64,000 nucleotides of DNA from the NCBI RefSeq assembly GCF_022163125.1, contig NZ_CP091881.1:1178001-1242000 (forward strand), read 5' to 3'. The position numbers and the translations under genes were made by a program. Positions 25,320 through 35,300 of the stretch are shown here, piece after piece. The DNA is from Paenibacillus sp. HWE-109 (lineage in GTDB: Bacteria > Bacillota > Bacilli > Paenibacillales > NBRC-103111). The notes below the pieces were generated by a model, which had not been told where the DNA came from, made no database searches, and saw only the letters and a program-made list of their open reading frames with translations. Every line of letters begins with the position of its first letter. The stretch's first letter is position 1.

Positions 25320-26189
25320 ATGTCTCGTTTCCGCACTTACATTCCTGCTTATCTCTTTTTATTGCCATCATGCTTGTTATTCTTTTGCTTCATGTTTCTG
25401 CCTATTTTTAAAGGGGTGCAATTAAGTTTTCAAAAATGGACGGTTGCCGGATATGAGTGGGTAGGCCTGGCCAATTATCAGAAGATATTCGCAGACGCTT
25501 CATTCTGGAAATCTCTCTATATTACTGGCGTCTATGCCTTGGCTACAGTCGCACTGGGGCTATTCATATCTTTGCTTGTTGCTTTTTTGATCGATCCATT
25601 ATCCAGCAAGGTACAGGGATTTTTCAAAGCAGCTTTCTATTTGCCAAGTGTGGCGCCGATTGTGATTGTATCCATTTTGTGGGGGTGGCTGTACAACCCA
25701 TCTTTCGGATTATTCAATTATATATTAGATAAATTTCATTTTGAGCCTGTTCTATGGCTTGGTGATCCTAACATCGCGCTTATTTCTATCATGATCATGA
25801 CACTTGCTGTTGGTCAAGGCCCCAATATATTAATACTGGCGGCTTCACTTGGTGGAGTTCCGAAGGATTACCAAGAAGCCGCGCGAATTGACGGAGCGAA
25901 TCTTATTCAGGAAATCGTTTATATCAAAATACCGATGCTAAAGCCTACTTTAACTTACTTGGTTGTTGTGAATACCGTCGGCTCGTTTCAAGTTTTTGCA
26001 CCTATTTATCTCATGACTTCCGGTGGGCCCAATGGATCAACGAAAACAATAGGTTTTCTTATTTATGAAAATGCGTTTAAAAAATTCGATTTTGGTGTGG
26101 CTTCCGCTCAGGCAGTTATTTTGCTGATCCTTGTCATGATCATCGCAGTCATCCAGTTTCGTTCGATGTCGAGCGATCTAGAGTATTAG
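25320..26189 (+). CDS. ABC sugar transporter permease (MalF/UgpA type)
   Basis: The protein has 289 residues with six predicted membrane helices. The EAA loop reads EAARIDGANLIQEIVYIKIP. The gene starts 16 bp after the binding-protein gene with ATAGGAGAAG as ribosome site. It pairs with the next permease. No ATPase gene accompanies them. Confidence 0.92.
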   Translation: MSRFRTYIPAYLFLLPSCLLFFCFMFLPIFKGVQLSFQKWTVAGYEWVGLANYQKIFADASFWKSLYITGVYALATVALGLFISLLVAFLIDPLSSKVQGFFKAAFYLPSVAPIVIVSILWGWLYNPSFGLFNYILDKFHFEPVLWLGDPNIALISIMIMTLAVGQGPNILILAASLGGVPKDYQEAARIDGANLIQEIVYIKIPMLKPTLTYLVVVNTVGSFQVFAPIYLMTSGGPNGSTKTIGFLIYENAFKKFDFGVASAQAVILLILVMIIAVIQFRSMSSDLEY

Positions 26190-26200
26190 GAGGAGAAGCT

Positions 26201-27022
26201 ATGCGAAAATTTAATCTGCCGACAATTGCGAGTGTTCTGCTCTTAACCATATGGGCGTTGCTCCTATTGTTTCCTTTTTACTGGATGTTTCTAAATGCGT
26301 TCAAACCGACTACGTCAGTTATTCAAACACCTCCAGACTTATCTTGGGTCAACTTGACCATTGGAAATTTCAAGAAGCTCACATTGGAGCCCATTAGTTG
26401 GGCTTGGACCTTTAATAGTTTTCTTGTTGCTATAAGTGGGATGATCGGCAATGTGATTTTATGTTCTATGGCGGGCTATGCTTTTGCTAAAAAGAAGTTT
26501 CCAGGAAAAAGGCTGATTTTTTGGTTTATTATCAGCATTATGATGACATCGACACAAGTTATTATGGTTCCACTTTTTATTTTGATTAGGGATATGGGGC
26601 TATTAAATACTTATTTCGGTTTAATCCTACCTATCTTGGTATCACCGTTTGCTGTTTTTCTTACCAAGCAATTCATGCAAACCATTCCTGGAGAACTTAT
26701 TTCTTCTGCCAAGATGGATGGCTGTTCGGAGTGGCGCATTTTCTACAGTATTATTCTTCCCATTTCCAAACCTGTGTTGGCTATAGTGGCTATATTTGGT
26801 TTCATTACACAATGGAATGATTTCCTTTGGCCGCTTTTGGCGACGGAGTCGCGCGATATGAGGACTTTACAGGTTGGGCTTGCATCCATGCAATTACAAA
26901 ATGTAGATTATGGGCTGGTTCTCGCTGGCTCTGTATGGACAATGATCCCTGTTATCGTTTTGTTTGTTTCGTTTCAACGTTTTTTTGTCAGAGGCATTAC
27001 GATTGGCGCAGTAAAGGGTTAA
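26201..27022 (+). CDS. ABC sugar transporter permease (MalG/UgpE type)
   Basis: The protein has 273 residues with six predicted membrane helices. The EAA-type loop (SSAKMDGCSEWRIFYSIILP) has serine and serine in place of the usual EA, a mild deviation. It ends in the typical GITIGAVKG. The start is preceded by AGGAGGAG. It completes the importer. Confidence 0.92.
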   Translation: MRKFNLPTIASVLLLTIWALLLLFPFYWMFLNAFKPTTSVIQTPPDLSWVNLTIGNFKKLTLEPISWAWTFNSFLVAISGMIGNVILCSMAGYAFAKKKFPGKRLIFWFIISIMMTSTQVIMVPLFILIRDMGLLNTYFGLILPILVSPFAVFLTKQFMQTIPGELISSAKMDGCSEWRIFYSIILPISKPVLAIVAIFGFITQWNDFLWPLLATESRDMRTLQVGLASMQLQNVDYGLVLAGSVWTMIPVIVLFVSFQRFFVRGITIGAVKG

Positions 27023-27062
27023 ATGCTATGGAAGCAGCGGGCCCAAACAGGAGGCGATTGAG

Positions 27063-27884
27063 ATGAAAATCACCGTTCCGACCAACTATTATAATCAGTT
27101 CGATGCTGATTTTACTATGGAAGTTCCAGGTGAAGGATATGGTGGCTGGAAGAAAACCGATCTTGAATTGAATACAGAACGAACCGCACTTGTTGTCTTG
27201 CATGCTTGGGATGCTGGCACACAGGAGCAATTCCCTGGTTGGCATCGAGCAGTGGAGTATTTTCCAAGGGCGGATGAAATTTGTGCCCATATTTTGCCAG
27301 ATCTAATGAAAGTATGCCGAAATCATGATATTACGGTCTTGCATGTCATTGAACCGGCAGGCACGTATTATCAAGCGTACCCAGGGTATCAAAGAGCCGT
27401 AAAGCTAGCTGGCGCAGAGAGCCTGCCTCTTGAACAAATCGAGAAAGATGAAACCTTGCGCAGACTGGAACATTTTAAAACAGAAGAAGCTTTTCCAGGG
27501 AAGCACAATCTGGAGGATATCCAACGAGGCTTCAGCAGACTGGATATTCCTACCAGCGTGAGACCAGAAGGAGATGAAGGGGTCGCCGCTACCTCTGAGC
27601 AGCTATTTGCTTTATGTAAGGAAAAGGGAATTAATCATTTGATTTACGCAGGCTTTGCCCTTAATGCATGCATAATGCTAAATCCGGGCGGGATGATAGA
27701 TATGCGGCGAAGGGGGATATTCTGTTCTGCCGTTTCACAGGCTGTTACCGCTGTTGAGAACAAAGAAACGGCTTCTGGACAATTGGCAAAACAACTATCT
27801 CTTTGGCAGGTTGCGCTCTTTTTTGGACTTGTCTACGATGTTGATGATTTGGTTCATGCGATTCAAAATAAGCAAGATTGCTGA
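27063..27884 (+). CDS. Isochorismatase-like cysteine hydrolase
   Basis: The protein has 273 residues. It shows the isochorismatase-like alpha/beta fold: the catalytic aspartate region LVVLHAWDAG (D50) and the nucleophile loop LIYAGFALNACIML (C203). Family members hydrolyse amides or ureido groups, or isochorismate. It is longer than the usual 180-220 residues because of an inserted segment at about 105-165. In an operon that appears to handle amino sugars it could cleave an amide or carbamoyl group, but the substrate is unknown. Its ribosome site lies in AGGAGGCGATTGAG. Confidence 0.72.
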   Translation: MKITVPTNYYNQFDADFTMEVPGEGYGGWKKTDLELNTERTALVVLHAWDAGTQEQFPGWHRAVEYFPRADEICAHILPDLMKVCRNHDITVLHVIEPAGTYYQAYPGYQRAVKLAGAESLPLEQIEKDETLRRLEHFKTEEAFPGKHNLEDIQRGFSRLDIPTSVRPEGDEGVAATSEQLFALCKEKGINHLIYAGFALNACIMLNPGGMIDMRRRGIFCSAVSQAVTAVENKETASGQLAKQLSLWQVALFFGLVYDVDDLVHAIQNKQDC

Positions 27885-27903
27885 CTCGGATGGAGAGGAG
27901 AAA

Positions 27904-28653
27904 ATGAAAATGATTGACGCCCACATACATCTGTCGGGTTCTGATTTACATCCGAATACCTTAGCCGAAGGGGAACGTCTAGGAATTCGTCTCTTTATCG
28001 GAAGCAGTCTTGGTAATTTCCAACTACAGCCTTCTATTGAAGAAGTTGTTAAAGCCAACGATGACATGGTTTCTGTCATGAAGCGTAATTTGAACCGGGT
28101 ATCTGGCTATTGTTATGTCAATCCAAGACATGGCGAGCAAGCGGTTTCGGATTTTCGTCATCGCATCGAGAGAGACGCAATGGTTGGAATGAAGCTGTGG
28201 GTAGCCACATATTGTAATGATCCTTTGGTATTTCCCTTTGTTGAACAGGCAATTGCCTATCGAGTTCCTATTTTGATCCACACTTGGCGCAAAACGGTTA
28301 GTCAACTTCCGTATGAGTCAACAGCTGTGCATGTTGCTGATTTGGCTGCACGCTACCCTGAAGCCACGATTATTATGGCTCATATGGGGGGGCAGGTAGA
28401 AAGCGCAATGAATACAATTGCCTCCTACACAAACATTAGGGTAGACACATCAGGCACACCAGTTGGAGCCGCTGAGGTTGCAATCGCAATAGAACGACTT
28501 GGCGTTGATCGCGTCATTTTTGGCTCTGATCTTCCAATAGCTTGTTTAGCCAGCAATATGGGAAAAGTTATTGGAGCTGGGTTAAGCCCTGAGCAGCTGG
28601 AGCTTGTAATGGGTGGAAATATAGAAAGAATTCTGGCAGAGGGGATCAGATAG
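27904..28653 (+). CDS. Amidohydrolase (amidohydrolase 2 / TIM-barrel metal hydrolase)
   Basis: The start at 27904 follows GGAGAGGAG; an earlier in-frame start lies inside the previous gene, so it is rejected. The product has 249 residues. Metal-site motifs are intact: D5-A-H7-I-H9, IHTW, AHMGG and FGSDLP (D209). The family includes decarboxylases and lactonases such as those acting on sugar-derived lactones. It overlaps the next gene by one base (TAG/GTG), and that gene is a degenerate relative, so the two may form a heteromer. Confidence 0.85.
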   Translation: MKMIDAHIHLSGSDLHPNTLAEGERLGIRLFIGSSLGNFQLQPSIEEVVKANDDMVSVMKRNLNRVSGYCYVNPRHGEQAVSDFRHRIERDAMVGMKLWVATYCNDPLVFPFVEQAIAYRVPILIHTWRKTVSQLPYESTAVHVADLAARYPEATIIMAHMGGQVESAMNTIASYTNIRVDTSGTPVGAAEVAIAIERLGVDRVIFGSDLPIACLASNMGKVIGAGLSPEQLELVMGGNIERILAEGIR

Positions 28654-29588
28654 TGCAAACGACAGACATTACGCAATATAAATATGCACTGCCGAGCCTT
28701 ACAAAACTATTTGCGAAGTTTACGGAACAAAAGGCAATTGATACGACTGCATTTCTTGGTCAATGGCCTACCCGTTATCAGTCTAATGCCTCGGCAGCGG
28801 ATCTAACCGTTATGATGGACCATTTGGATTTGGCTGGTGTATGTGTTAGCCATATTGCTTCCATTCATGGTCATGATACAAGATCGGGAAATGAGGCATT
28901 ATGGAGAGAATGCGAAGCGGATAGGCGTCTATGGCCGTTCGCTATTCTCAATCCAACCGAACCCGGATGGAGGGAAGAATTGGCGTGGGCTACCAGCAGT
29001 GGCGCATATGGTGTGCGTTTGCTGCCTGGGTTTCATCATTATGATATGGATCATCCTGAAGCAAAGGCGCTTGCCCAGGCTGTTCGCCATACAGGGCTGC
29101 CCCTGCAAGTATGCTTGCGATTGCAGGACGAAAGATTGCAGCATCCGTGTTATAAAGTAGAACCTCTTTCAACTCATGCGATTGTGAAACTCGCGATAGA
29201 CCTTGAGGGTCATCCCTTGCTTGTAAGTGGAATACGTGAATATGAATGGGATGAAATCTGGCGACAGCTGCCCTCTGAGCTGCAGAGTGGGCAGATCCTG
29301 TTTGATCTCTGGTATTGCAAAAGTCCAATATCCGTTATCGCTTCCTTGTGCCAGCGTGGCGGAGCGGGAGCATTTGTTTATGGTTCTTGCGTTCCGCTGC
29401 ATATACCGGAAGCTACGGTGTTGCAGTTAGCAGCCGCTGAAATTTCTGAAGAGGAGCGCTATGCCTTAAGCCGTGGAAACGCTTTGCGTTTTCTTGGCTT
29501 GTCGCAACAAACAACCGAATCAATGGGTATCGACAATGTAAAGGGAGATCCCACATACGGTTTAGTAATTAGGGAGGAAGCTCGGTGA
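28653..29588 (+). CDS. Amidohydrolase-fold protein with degenerate metal site
   Basis: The GTG at 28653 overlaps the upstream stop and has GAGGGG 8 nt before it. The product has 311 residues. Overall layout and spacing follow the amidohydrolase 2 fold (SASDLTVMM-like helix, GAYGVRLLPGFHHY, RGNALRFLGL near the C-terminus). However, the first motif reads D30-TTAFLG instead of DxHxH, and the last reads YGSCVP instead of GSDxP. Most metal ligands are therefore missing. It may be a non-catalytic partner of the preceding intact amidohydrolase or may use another chemistry. Its stop overlaps the next gene by 4 bp. Confidence 0.7.
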   Translation: MQTTDITQYKYALPSLTKLFAKFTEQKAIDTTAFLGQWPTRYQSNASAADLTVMMDHLDLAGVCVSHIASIHGHDTRSGNEALWRECEADRRLWPFAILNPTEPGWREELAWATSSGAYGVRLLPGFHHYDMDHPEAKALAQAVRHTGLPLQVCLRLQDERLQHPCYKVEPLSTHAIVKLAIDLEGHPLLVSGIREYEWDEIWRQLPSELQSGQILFDLWYCKSPISVIASLCQRGGAGAFVYGSCVPLHIPEATVLQLAAAEISEEERYALSRGNALRFLGLSQQTTESMGIDNVKGDPTYGLVIREEAR

Positions 29589-30571
29589 AAGCAGCAAAAA
29601 GCGAGAACGGACAAGTTGCCATAATCGATAGTTCAATACCTGAGCTTACAGATATGTCTATTCTGGTACAGACAGAATATTCAGCTCTCAGTTCTGGAAC
29701 CGAGCTTATGGTTGTGCAACAAAAGATCAATACTTTTCTAGGATACAGTGCAACTGGACTAGTTCGTGAAGTAGGTTCCAGAATAACAGATATAAAGATC
29801 GGCCAACGCATAGCATGTTATGGTGTTCCAACGCATGCTGAGTTTTTTGTGGCACACAAGCCGCATGTTTCAATCGTTCCGGAGCATGTTGACCCCCAGG
29901 AAGCAGCTTTCGCAGGTATTGCGACAATTGCGATTCAGGCTTTGCGGCAAGCAGATTTACGTTTTGGCGAGTCAGTTGTCGTATTGGGCCTCGGTTTGTT
30001 GGGGCAGATGGTTGTGCAAATTGCCCAGGCAGCAGCCTATCATGTCATTGGCGCAGATCTGATGGAAGAACGTTGTGCGATCGCTGAACAAATGGGCATA
30101 CATGCTGCGTGTCGTTCCAATGATGAAGTCAAAGCATATATAGATCAAATAACGAAGGGTAAAGGTGTGGACTGCGTCATTATTTGTGCAAGCTCCAAAA
30201 CCGATCGGCTCATTGATCAAGGTTTGGCATGGATCCGAGATAGAGGGAAAATTGTCATTCTTGGAGATACAGATACGGAGTTTGACCGCAATGCCATGTT
30301 TTATAAAGAAGCGCAGATAACGATTTCAAGAGCTGGTGGACCGGGACGTTATGATGAGTCTTATGAGAAACAAGGTCATGATTATCCTTACGGCTTCGTT
30401 CGCTGGACAATGAATCGCAATTTAGGCGAATTTATTCGGTTGCTTTCTGAACATAAATTGAATATTAAGCCACTGATTACAGGGATTTATAAACTTGAAG
30501 AAATCGAAAATGTGTATGCAGCTACACGAAACTCGCCCCAATTCTCGATGGGGAATTTGATTGCATTCTAA
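29585..30571 (+). CDS. Medium-chain dehydrogenase/reductase lacking catalytic zinc
   Basis: A GTG start overlaps the previous stop (GTGA). The product has 328 residues with the MDR fold and cofactor motif VVLGLGLLGQ. The position normally holding the catalytic zinc cysteine reads YSALSSGTEL, as in zinc-independent sugar-oxidoreductase relatives in which the SxxSxGTE motif replaces it, and no GHE motif is seen. It probably oxidises or reduces a sugar hydroxyl with NAD(P), sometimes in cooperation with a Gfo/Idh/MocA partner that is not present here. Confidence 0.8.
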   Translation: MKAAKSENGQVAIIDSSIPELTDMSILVQTEYSALSSGTELMVVQQKINTFLGYSATGLVREVGSRITDIKIGQRIACYGVPTHAEFFVAHKPHVSIVPEHVDPQEAAFAGIATIAIQALRQADLRFGESVVVLGLGLLGQMVVQIAQAAAYHVIGADLMEERCAIAEQMGIHAACRSNDEVKAYIDQITKGKGVDCVIICASSKTDRLIDQGLAWIRDRGKIVILGDTDTEFDRNAMFYKEAQITISRAGGPGRYDESYEKQGHDYPYGFVRWTMNRNLGEFIRLLSEHKLNIKPLITGIYKLEEIENVYAATRNSPQFSMGNLIAF

Positions 30572-30613
30572 TTCTTAGAAGCAGGAAAAAATTAAAACTG
30601 GACAAAGGTAGGG

Positions 30614-31324
30614 ATGACGTTGAAAGTGCTTGCAATTGGCTGCCACCCGGATGATATTGAAATTAGTTGTGCAGGTACGTTAGCTAAATATAAGAAGCTG
30701 GGGCATGACGTTATATTATGTCACGTTGCTAATGGCAATAAGGGGCATTTGATCATTCCGAGCGAAGAATTAAGGGATATTAGGAAGAATGAAGCGATAT
30801 CTTCCGGCAAGGTTATAGATGCGGAAGTAATCAGTTTGGATATGCCTGATCTTGAAATCTACGGGGATGATAAGAGAGCTAGGGATACAGTAGTGGATGT
30901 CATTCGCTATGTAAAGCCGGATATCATTATTACTCATTATCCAGATGATTACATGCCTGACCATGTTGCTGTAAGCAAGCTCGTCTTCGATGCCAGTTTC
31001 TCGGCGTCAGTCCCTTACTATAAGACTAGTCAAGAGGCTCATACGCTTAATACGCCAATTTACTATATGGATACTTTAGCAGGTATACGCTTTAACCCTG
31101 AAGATTACGTGGATATAACCGAGACGATGGAATTAAAGCTGGAGATGCTGAATCAGCATCAAAGTCAAATGAAATGGTTGCTAGAGCACGACAACATAGA
31201 TCTTAGTGAGTTTGTTACAGCGGGATCTCGTTTCCGTGGACTGCAATGCGGAGTGAAATATGCGGAAGGATTTATTCCTTGTCGTGTATGGGGCAAGGTG
31301 AGGACAGGACATTTATTACCTTAG
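30614..31324 (+). CDS. PIG-L family deacetylase
   Basis: The protein has 236 residues. The zinc and catalytic motif HPDD (H11-D14) is followed by the second zinc motif region THYPDDYMPDHVAVS (D116-H117). These enzymes remove N-acetyl groups from N-acetylglucosaminyl compounds such as GlcNAc conjugates and chitobiose. No signal peptide, so it acts inside the cell. The gene directly precedes a NagB-like gene, which gives the logical order deacetylation then deamination, and this is the main reason to call the operon an amino-sugar system. Confidence 0.88.
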   Translation: MTLKVLAIGCHPDDIEISCAGTLAKYKKLGHDVILCHVANGNKGHLIIPSEELRDIRKNEAISSGKVIDAEVISLDMPDLEIYGDDKRARDTVVDVIRYVKPDIIITHYPDDYMPDHVAVSKLVFDASFSASVPYYKTSQEAHTLNTPIYYMDTLAGIRFNPEDYVDITETMELKLEMLNQHQSQMKWLLEHDNIDLSEFVTAGSRFRGLQCGVKYAEGFIPCRVWGKVRTGHLLP

Positions 31325-31345
31325 AAGAGGAGAGGTGCAAGACAC

Positions 31346-32296
31346 ATGGATTTTTTAACAACAGTTAAGGGCTCACTGATGGATGGTTTTTTTCCTCAGG
31401 GATGGGATTTGCGTAAAATCGATGATTGCTGTGTTCAGGCACCGGAGACGATTACAGATCGACAATCGTTCTGGCATCATGGATTTAACCCTGTCGTTTG
31501 TCATGATGTAACTGAATTCGATATGAAGATGGGGCATGAAATTGCGAAGGAAATTCGCAGAAGCAAAGAATTGGGACAGAAGCTGGCGATCATTTTGCCG
31601 GTTGGGCCAATGGGGATGTACAAATGGGCGGTTTATTTCTTGCAGGAATGGAATGTTGATGCTCATCATGTATATGGCTTTAATATGGACGAGTGGAGTG
31701 ATTGTGAAGGGAACACACTAGATCAGGCAGATCCCGGTTCTTTTCAATATGCCATGGAGCAAGCATTTTATGGTCCACTCGGTCCATTGACGGTTCCTGT
31801 TTCTCAACGTAATTTTGCGACTAAAGAGAACCTTCCAACTTATTTGGATAAAATTACGGAATTAAAAGGCGAGGGAGCAAGACTCATCGTTGTTTTTGGG
31901 ATTGGCCGGATGTGTCACATTGCCTTCTGGGAGCCGCATTTTGCAGCCGAATATGAGTCTGTGGATCTCTGGCGAAAGGCGACGCATCGACTTGGGGCAA
32001 AACTCCATCCGCTAACCATTGAACAGAACGCGATTACAAGCTTTAAAAGCAGAACAACGCTGGTTCCCTGTTATGCGAATACAATAGGTCCTGGGCTATT
32101 CCTTATAGCGGATCAAATTATTGGAGGCTGCGACGGAATATTCGGAAGAGGCATGCAGTGGCAAGGGATGTCATTATGGACGACGCTGCGGTATGGTCCT
32201 GATCCATGGATTCCTTCGACCTATATGCCAACATTGCCCGGGAAATTATTTTTCATGAAAGATTTGGCTGGTCCGCTAGTTGCAGAATGCAATTAA
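31346..32296 (+). CDS. Glucosamine-6-phosphate deaminase/isomerase-like protein with altered active site
   Basis: The protein has 316 residues, longer than NagB (about 240-266). NagB-family landmarks are recognisable: VGPMGMYKW (sugar-phosphate loop region), NMDEW with D115 at the position of the ring-opening base, GIGRMCHIAFWEP (186-197) and TIGPGLFLIADQI. In E. coli NagB the third motif is GNDGHIAFNEP with catalytic D141, H143 and E148. Here H191 and E196 are kept but the aspartate is M189 and the following glycine is C190. It may isomerise or deaminate a different amino sugar, possibly unphosphorylated, or may hydrolyse a lactone as the 6-phosphogluconolactonase branch does. Confidence 0.75.
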   Translation: MDFLTTVKGSLMDGFFPQGWDLRKIDDCCVQAPETITDRQSFWHHGFNPVVCHDVTEFDMKMGHEIAKEIRRSKELGQKLAIILPVGPMGMYKWAVYFLQEWNVDAHHVYGFNMDEWSDCEGNTLDQADPGSFQYAMEQAFYGPLGPLTVPVSQRNFATKENLPTYLDKITELKGEGARLIVVFGIGRMCHIAFWEPHFAAEYESVDLWRKATHRLGAKLHPLTIEQNAITSFKSRTTLVPCYANTIGPGLFLIADQIIGGCDGIFGRGMQWQGMSLWTTLRYGPDPWIPSTYMPTLPGKLFFMKDLAGPLVAECN

Positions 32297-32361
32297 TTCC
32301 ATATAAAGTTTCACGATAAAAGGATTGAAAAAATACTAATGGATAATGGAGGCGATTAATT

Positions 32362-35300
32362 ATGATCAAGTCTGCCAGAATATCGAGGTTGGTATTATCC
32401 GTTTTCGTGCTTTCATATGTCTTTACTCTTTTTCTTCCATCGGCTCATGCCCTTAACTATGATGTCACTACGAAAGCTTCGTTCGATGCGCTTGATAGCA
32501 CCATCAACGGCGGGAATGGCGTTATTAAGCCGAACGATGAAGGAACGAGCGACTTGGCTTGGGCGGAAGGTCCCATTCTTGCTTCTTACATATCGATGTA
32601 CAAGCAATATGCGGATACGGCCTATTTAAACAAGTTTATCACTCAAGCCGATCAAGTATTGAATTTAAGGGATTCGGTTCGCGGCAAAAGCGATTACCGC
32701 GGACTGTCGAAGCCTACATGGCCGGCTGCCACGCGTTTTACCTCTGGCTCCACCACGCTGCTCGATGCAAACGGTGTGCCTACTTTGGAAGTCAGAAGCT
32801 CTCTTCTCTTCGATTCTTCGGAGAATGCAGTGAAAATTTCATCGGGAACGAATCCGAATACGTTCAAGCTGGAGGCATACACACGAGTCAACTCCATTGC
32901 TGCGGGAGGACTGCATTCCGCAGCCGTAAATTCGACCGGAAGAGTGTGGAATTCAGGCAATAATTACTACGGTCAATTGGCATTCGGTACGGCAAACCAA
33001 AGCCAGCCATTTCCAGCGGATGGCGTTATTGATTACTATAATGTACTCGATGTCGCCAAAGCCGTTTCAGCCGGAGAATTTCACAGCTTGGCGTTGAAAA
33101 CGAACGGAACCGTGCTGAGCTGGGGGTATAACGCCTACGGTCAACTGGGGGATGGCTCGACGACCAATCGCTCAAGCGCCGTAATCGTCAACGGCTTAGC
33201 GAATGTGACCCAAATCGCTGCTGGTTATTATCATAATCTGGCTCTCAAATCGGATGGGACTGTGTGGAGCTGGGGGTATAATAACAGCGGCCAGCTTGGC
33301 GATAATTCGCTAGTCAACCGAGCAACCCCCGCACAGGTAGGATCATTAACGGGCATCATCGCCATAGCAGCGGGAGGCTACCACAGTCTGGCCTTGAAAT
33401 CCGACGGTACTGTATGGGCCTGGGGATCCAATCCATTCGGACAATTGGGCGATGGAACGACTACTGATCGTTTGACGCCTGTACAAGTGAGTTCCCTGTC
33501 GAATATTACCAGCGTATCCGGCGGATTGGGACACAGTTTGGCGGTGAAAAACGATGGTACGGTTTGGAGCTGGGGACTGAATGGGAACGGACAATTAGGG
33601 AACGGAATGACAGGTACCGCGAGTTCGCCCGTTCAAGTCAGCTCGCTGAGCGGAGTGGTTCAGGTTGCTGCGGGAGGGTATCACAGCCTGGCACTGAAAT
33701 CTGACAAGACAGTCTGGTCTTGGGGGGCTAATGATGTAGGGCAGCTTGGCGACGGCACGACAACGCAGCGATTGACTTTGGTTCAAGTCGTCGGATTGAC
33801 GGCTAATGCCATTGCTGCAGGGAAACAGCATAACATGGCGATCACCAACGATTACCGAGCCGCTGCATGGGGGAAGAACGATTACGGGCAGCTGGGCAAC
33901 AACAGTACAAGCAATGTCGGATTTCCCGTCACCTTTGCGAATATGGAACGTTCGGATATTTTCGATAATCTCACGATGGATCCGGCCAGCCCGAACTATG
34001 CGGTGAAGAAAGTAAGAGCAGGAGCTCATTGTTCGTTCGACGGCTTGACGAATGGTATATCCGTCAAGGACTTGGCTTCTAGTTCACCGCTTGCGAGCCG
34101 AAATCCGGTGAACGATTTGAAGAGCTTCGTGCCGCTGCGCATGAGCTTCCCAGTTCATACCGGCTTGTTAACGTATCCTATGGCCACGTTTGCGCGGGTT
34201 GTCTACAATACGCCTGCATTGAACGGAAATGCGACATATAAAGCTGCGGCAGACCGGTATGCTCAGGCTGCATGGGACGCGGCTTCCGAACATGATTACC
34301 AATGGGTGGAGAATGCGGCTAACGAAGGCTGGTATATCTATCCGAAGGGAGCCCCGATGTTTGTTGACGGCTCGGAAAACCAGTTCAACCACTATCTCAG
34401 CCTCGGCAAAACCTATGTGGAATTGTCGCAAATTCCAGGCCCGCACCAAGCGGACGCTCTGAATAAAGCGACAAGGATGGCCAACAGGTATAAAAACGAT
34501 TTGACCTGGGATGACGTTAAAGACGCCTATGTATGGTCGTATTACCCTAAACAAAGCGCAACGTATTTGGGCTGGGATGAACGGACAAGTCCTACAATCA
34601 ATCATGAAAACAATTCTTGCTGGACAGCGGATCATGACATCAATAAAATTCCGTATGCCGCGATAGAATTGGATTTTGCAGTGCTGGCCTACGATAACGG
34701 CATTGTATTCAACGAGAAAGATATGCAGCGTTTTGTTAATACGTTTACAAGAAACGTATTAACTTACGATGGAAGCGGCGTACCTAAGCTGAATTTTGCG
34801 GTTGACGGCTCAGGCGGGATCGCTCCACCGCTCCAGGAACTTTTTGCAACGCAATGGATGAAAACGGCTCCGTGGGATGACACCATTTTTCATATGTCCC
34901 GAAAGCTGTTCTCTTCGCACTCTTCTGGCGCAACACTCGCGCAATTGGCGCATTTTAACGAATTTGCCCGCATAGCGGCAACCAAAGGAAGCATATGGAC
35001 ATGGGGGAATAACATCTATGGACAGCTTGGTGATGGAACGACGACGCAGCGCTCGTCAGCAAGCGCACTACCCTTGCAGGGTGCGACACAAATCTCGTCC
35101 GGCGAATACCATACGGTGGAATTGAACGCTAACGGCACGGTATCTGCTTGGGGCTATAACGCATACGGTCAATTGGGAGACGGAACAATAGTTAATCGCT
35201 CGGTCCCCGTCCCGGTAAACGCATTGACGGATGTCATATCAGTGAAAGCCGGTCATTATCACAGCTTGGCGCTGAAATCGGACGGAACGGTCTGGAGTTG

